Assembly: GCA_009801015.1 (NCBI GenBank)
Contig: VHZZ01002210.1
Location: 60,181-81,727, forward strand
DNA: 21,547 bases
From: Silene noctiflora
Taxonomy: Eukaryota > Streptophyta > Magnoliopsida > Caryophyllales > Caryophyllaceae
Direction: 5' to 3'
Shown here: in pieces, positions 17,717-21,547 of the stretch
Position numbering within the stretch: the stretch's first letter is position 1
Layout: each line of letters starts with the position of its first letter
Notes under the pieces: generated by a model
What the model was told of the DNA's origin: nothing
The model's database searches: none
Seen by the model: the letters and a program-made list of their open reading frames with translations, nothing else
Translations under genes and position numbers: made by a program

Positions 17717-17977
17717 TAATGAGCAGCAGACTGAAAAAGGGATTAGTATTTAGTCGAAAATGACTACTGCTTTACTGATACAGCAAACCTTATAAATGCA
17801 TATAAAATGATGACCAAACATAGTACTACTAATCTTTAATATATACCAACTAGTGCGTATTAGTCGGACAAAGCGTGTCACCCGCAGCTGCCCCTGCATT
17901 ATCTACCGTCTCTCCTTTTAAAGTTAAGACTGACTGACTAACTTCACATTACTTAAGTTAACAAAATACGATACTCT

Positions 17978-17998
17978 TTGTAAGAGACGGTCTTACAA
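17978..17998. repeat. Short hairpin in gene C leader intron
   Basis: TTGTAAGA and TCTTACAA flank the loop GACGG. It is the counterpart of 11898-11918 in gene B, and the surrounding bases (AACAAAATACG before, AATGTAAGATC after) also match, so the two introns are homologous. Confidence 0.6.
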
Positions 17999-18041
17999 TA
18001 ATTCAATGTAAGATCATTTCTTTGTTGACGTCTAACAAATA

Positions 18042-18121
18042 CTCCCTCGCTCCCAATCATTGTTTACCTTTAGTTAAAATACCCGAATACAAAGGTAAAC
18101 AAATGAATGGAAAGGAAGGAG
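18042..18121. mobile_element. Stowaway-like MITE, 80 bp
   Basis: The left end CTCCCTCGCTCCCAATCATT and the inverted right end GAATGGAAAGGAAGGAG are near-complements. TTGTTTACCTTT pairs with AAAGGTAAACAAA inside, and TA flanks both sides (18040-18041, 18122-18123). It is a nearly complete hairpin inside the gene C leader intron. Confidence 0.8.
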
Positions 18122-18245
18122 TATTGCACAACCCTTTTAAAAACAGACTATAACTCCTTAACTTACTACACATTCCCAGTTTATTAGTAACCATTTTATC
18201 ATTAATTATATTAACAAAAATCCCATGTGTATTTCAGATAATACT

Positions 18246-18342
18246 GCCTCCATAAGTCCATTCTAATCATTTGGTTACCTTTTTTATTATTTAATAAAAC
18301 GTATTTTAATCAAACGTGAACAAATGATTCAAATTAACGGAA
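18246..18342. mobile_element. Decayed Stowaway-like hairpin
   Basis: The arm TTCTAATCATTTGGTTACC (about 18261-18279) pairs imperfectly with GTGAACAAATGATTCAAAT (18316-18334). The left end CTGCCTCCATAAGTCC still recalls the CTCCCTCC end of such elements. Flanking TA duplication is unclear. Confidence 0.4.
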
Positions 18343-18666
18343 TATAATCAACCATATTCAGCCTTATTCAATAAATTAAAGGGTATATTCTAATAAAAGC
18401 TAAATAAGCGAATTAAATTAATAACAATAACAATTGTTTCAATGGGGGAAAAGTAGTGCAATCATAGAGCAGAAATTAATTTAAAAGGAGAAAAGTATGA
18501 GGCGACATACCATTTTAGAATTAAGAAAGATAAGATCAAACCTCCACTTTCTTCCTTCTGAAATGTTAAAAATTTTAATCTAATTGCTCGGAAATGGGGG
18601 GAATAATTACACGATTATTTTTATGAAAGCAATTGATAATATTAATTTATAATGTCTTGTAGAGAT

Positions 18667-18826
18667 AAAACAATTATTTGCTTTATAAATGATTAATCTA
18701 AATTATTCGGTCCGGACCTAAATTTAAAACAATTATTTGCTTTATAAATGATTAATCTAAATTATTCGGTCCGGACCTAAATTTAAAACAATTATTTGCT
18801 TTATAAATGATTAATCTAAATTATTC
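18667..18826. repeat. 59-bp tandem repeat, about 2.7 copies
   Basis: Units start at 18667, 18726 and 18785 with AAAACAATTATTTGC. The first two are identical over 59 bases. The third matches for 42 bases, then changes at TTATTC. Each full unit ends in the palindrome GGTCCGGACC followed by TAAATTT. A degenerate GGTCCGG/GACCGA tract continues to about 18955. Confidence 0.9.
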
Positions 18827-18829
18827 CAG

Positions 18830-19545
18830 TTTTGGTCCGGACATGACCGAAGACCGAAACATCAAAAAAATGAAGACCGAGGACCCGACCTAAATAAATT
18901 CGGTCCGTGTTCAATCCAGACCAAATAGTCCGGTCTGGTCCATTTTACCAACCCAGACTTACTATTTTTGATACATACACAAGTGTTAGTGTGTTAAACC
19001 AAAAGTTAAATGTTGAGGGAGGACGAAGACTTGTAACGGTCCTTTTGATGCTTTACTTACGTCACAAATTCTTATTTAAAACATACTTTATTTGTTTAGC
19101 TTTACAAAAATAATGTTTACCTTCTCTTTTTCATCTTCTCCTCTCACAATCTATTAAAATATTAATTATTTTACTTATCCACTTACTTTTTGACCCCACA
19201 CGAAATATACTAAATTTAAGTAGTTTATTTACGTAGTACAATTTTTACTCATCTTAGTACACTTTACACAATACTTTCCATTTGATACCCCTCAGGCCCT
19301 CAGACTCTTGGATTGAAAAAACCCTCAAAAATGAATTCCTGCCAATTTCCAACAATTGAACATCTCAAGTCGATTAATTTCTTCAATTATGGACAAACAT
19401 TTGAATATAGAATAGATATCTGATTTCTTAATTGTAAATTACTGCACAAACTAGTACTTTTTGCATAATACTTTTACTAATTTATTGTTTTATGGTTAAG
19501 TTGTGGTGTTTATCAGGGTTCGGGCGTGGTAATTAAGAGTAGTGG
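18830..19545. other. Spacer between gene C leader and gene D
   Basis: A GGTCCGG/GACCGAAGACC low-complexity tract (to about 18955) is followed by AT-rich sequence with no gene. An 18-base motif at 19243-19260 recurs inverted at 1732-1749. Confidence 0.4.
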
Positions 19546-19552
19546 GCAGCGC

Positions 19553-19636
19553 ACGAACAGTAGCCTCATATTCAGACAAGCTAAACACCATGAGATTCCG
19601 ATTTGGCTGCAGCTTCGCAATTATAGCCTCATGATT
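19553..19636 (-). pseudogene. Orphan LRR fragment of a CNL
   Basis: About 28 codons read NHEAIIAKLQPNRNLM and SLSEYEATVRA, the segment that precedes the GTEIPRWGRA block of the LRR region in genes B, C and D. No NB-ARC or other LRR adjoins it. It is joined on its right to the 3'-flank block shared with gene B. It is the scrap of another cluster member. Confidence 0.75.
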
Positions 19637-19649
19637 TGATGAGGGAAAA

Positions 19650-19767
19650 GATGGAAATATGTGGAAATCATTAGCTGAACAATGATCCATATACAAATGA
19701 GTCAATCAATGATCTTGAAAACCAAGTACATACAAGGGTTTGAAAAGACGATCAACAGCTTCACTCC
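19650..19767 (-). repeat. 3'-flank block of gene D shared with gene B
   Basis: This matches 7678-7801 beyond gene B. Here it lies close to the stop of D, so DNA corresponding to most of the B 3' intron is missing or was never there. Confidence 0.45.
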
Positions 19768-21547
19768 TTAGCATTGATCCTTAGTAACCTGTTTCATACA
19801 AAGAGTACCGTTATTAAATTTAGAGGAACAATATGTACCGTTATTAAATCTCCTGCCGGAAATGGAGATATGAGGGATGTGTCGAATTTTGGGCCACTCC
19901 TCGCCACTTGGTTCTTGACATGCTTCAGCTAGGTTTTGACAGTTTCGGATATAAAGTTTCTGAAAGGAAGTGATATATTGAAGTGTGCCTAGTGAATTGA
20001 GGGCAGGGCAATTATCAATAATGAGGGAATGAAGTGATGATAAGCAGCTTATCCATTCCGGTAGTACTTTCAACGATTTACAACATGTAATGGAGAGGTT
20101 TTGAAGGGCGGTCAAGTGCTTCATCCCTTTGGGCAGAATTTTCAGGGTGCGAAGAGACTGCAACTTGAGGGAACGGAGATTGTGACTTAGGGATATCCAA
20201 GGCATGTCATCATTGGGGTCGACCTCTAAAGCTTGGAGATTTATCAGCGATAATGACTCCAAGGCAGTGAGATGTTCCAATGCTCCTGAAACACTCGTCA
20301 GTCTTGTGCACCTTTTAATCTCAAGGCTTCTTAAAGAAAAAGAGCTCTTGAATACCTCCTCAATTTCTGATAACCTCTTCAATTCTTGATCATCTTATAT
20401 TACTACCCGTGTAAGACGGCAAGAAGGCAGTGTAGTGAGATAACCCACAATGTCTATCATTTCCACCCAAAATTTGAGATCCAAGTTTGCAGGTCCTTCA
20501 TGTGGTAATATCCGCAATGACTTGTTGCTGAGTCTCACCTCTAGTAATTCTAAGCACGGACAAGGAGGAAGAGATGACAAATTGGGGCACAAGCTGATGA
20601 TTAATGTTGATAGACGAGGAAATGGTGGTTGCCAATGCGGCATGCTACTGCTGTTATCTCCTTCAACAACCCCTTTCCACCATCCTCTCAGCCTTCCCAA
20701 GCACTCAATACTGAGATACTCGAGGGATGGGAAAAAGGGTATATGCACTAGTTTCCATGTTCTACCTCGGATAATTGCACTAGTTTCCATGTACTCCAAA
20801 TTATCCAAGGAGTAAAGAGACAAAAATTTCAGATGCTTCAAATTATTCAACTTCTCACAATAGTCAAGCTCAATCCTAACAAGATTAGGAAGAATAATCG
20901 CCCAGTCATCATGTGCTCTTCCCCACCTTGGAATTTCAGTACCATTATATCCAGACAAGCTCAACAACATGAGATTTCGATTTGGCTGCATCGTTGCAAT
21001 CACAGCCTCATTCTTATTTTCATGAAAATACATATTTACCACCTTGAGATTCTTAATGTCCTCCAAATAACAGCCTTCCCAGACATTTTCCTTCCCATTT
21101 GCAAGGTTTTCACGGATGATGATATGAATCTCGCCCCTTAAATTTACAAGGAATTTTAAGTCTTTCAGTTGTCCTCCGAATTGCTTCCCAATTGAACTCA
21201 CTCCAAGCACTTTAAAGTCGGTAAGGTCACGCAGATTAGTCAACTGGTCTATTCCCAAAGGCATGTAAGTCAGCTTTAAACAGTCACGTATATCCAAGAG
21301 TCTAAGATTGACCAATTTGTGAAAATATTTTGGCCACTCTTTCAACCTATTACAGCCACGCATAATTAAACTCTGTAAATTATATAATTTCACAATCGAA
21401 TTTGGAAGTGTCTTAAGGTTCCAATTTCGTGAGAGATCAAGATATCTTAAGTGTAACAATTCACCAATTGACTCTGACAAATTTTCGGAACCCACTGGAA
21501 GTAATAAACGCAATGATCTAAGGCAACGCCAATTAGCTACAACAGTA
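19768..21547 (-). pseudogene. Gene D: CNL LRR region, one in-frame stop, cut by window edge
   Basis: Only the LRR half is visible; the frame is open to the right edge (TVVANWRCLRSLRLLLP), so NB-ARC, if present, lies outside. The order of LRR blocks follows gene B. At 20397-20395 the frame has TAA where B has GAA (the context in B is KIEDHQES, here VVI-stop-DDQEL). The frame then continues without shift through LSEIEEVFKSS to WPKIRHIPHISIS, so a single substitution explains the break. About seven codons are missing near EKLNNLKHLK relative to B's ERLHGIPLLS. The usual stop is also absent: the frame reads past the donor-like AACG/GTACATATTG (19838) through a duplicated FNNGTYCSSK-like unit to 19768. 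Either a pseudogene or a receptor shortened in its last LRRs. Confidence 0.85.

Larger units (their letters stand above)
17717..18600 (-). promoter_or_regulatory. Gene C leader: non-coding exon, 780-bp intron
   Basis: On the minus strand the leader (TCAGAAGGAAGAAAGTGG, then TATCTTTCTTAATTCTAAAATG) ends at 18511 before donor GTATGTCGCC (GT at 18510-18509). The acceptor is CCCTTTTTCAG, with AG at 17732-17731. If spliced, the ATG that closes the leader would read only four more codons (Ser-Ala-Ala-His) to a TAG, and it is not in the frame of the P-loop. Layout and sequence match the gene B leader, so C kept its promoter and splice sites after losing its N-terminus. Start of transcription unknown. 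Confidence 0.5.

Noticed and set aside
18667-18826. CRISPR-like direct repeats
   Set aside because: The units are contiguous with no spacers, and the genome is a plant's.

Overview
The window looks like nuclear DNA of a eudicot plant. It is AT-rich, with long intergenic spacers full of miniature inverted-repeat DNA transposons (MITEs). It is dominated by a tandem cluster of coiled-coil NLR (CNL) disease-resistance genes of the RGA/Rx-N type, all on the minus strand. Protein features point to Amaranthaceae (spinach/beet/quinoa group) within Caryophyllales: the hinge around ITIAK..E, the RFFSS(K/S)N segment after the coiled coil, VSDQDG in RNBS-A, and the ILLKRCFFQDVKK wording of the winged helix. 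These resemble, from memory, spinach downy-mildew-locus NLRs. No search was run, so the species is an inference.

Layout, left to right. Positions 1-2900 hold no recognisable gene. Positions 3095-6538 hold complete CNL gene A (1147 aa). A 1.66-kb spacer follows, then complete CNL gene B (8201-11578, 1125 aa). About 3.3 kb of spacer and intron sequence follow, holding a Stowaway-like element with a foldback repeat inside it, a second foldback copy and two Tourist/Harbinger-like MITEs. Gene C (14945-17716) is a CNL that has lost its coiled coil and start codon through one deletion. A spacer of Stowaway-like MITEs, a 59-bp tandem repeat and an orphan LRR scrap leads to gene D (19768-21547, cut by the right edge). 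Only the LRR part of D is visible, and it carries one in-frame stop.

The genes are recent paralogues: coding parts, 5' leaders, the 3' flank and even a non-coding leader exon can be matched between copies by eye. A and B have every NB-ARC motif expected of a working ATP/ADP switch. C and D look like dying copies. This is a birth-and-death resistance-gene cluster caught at several stages.

No wholly new biological system is evident. The most interesting signals are: a conserved splice donor just after the stop codon in all four genes, within the distance that would spare them from nonsense-mediated decay; a conserved non-coding leader exon whose intron collects MITEs; a patch of intragenic LRR conversion in gene C; a 12-bp slippage loss right at its MHD motif; and a MITE whose empty site survives in the neighbouring paralogue.
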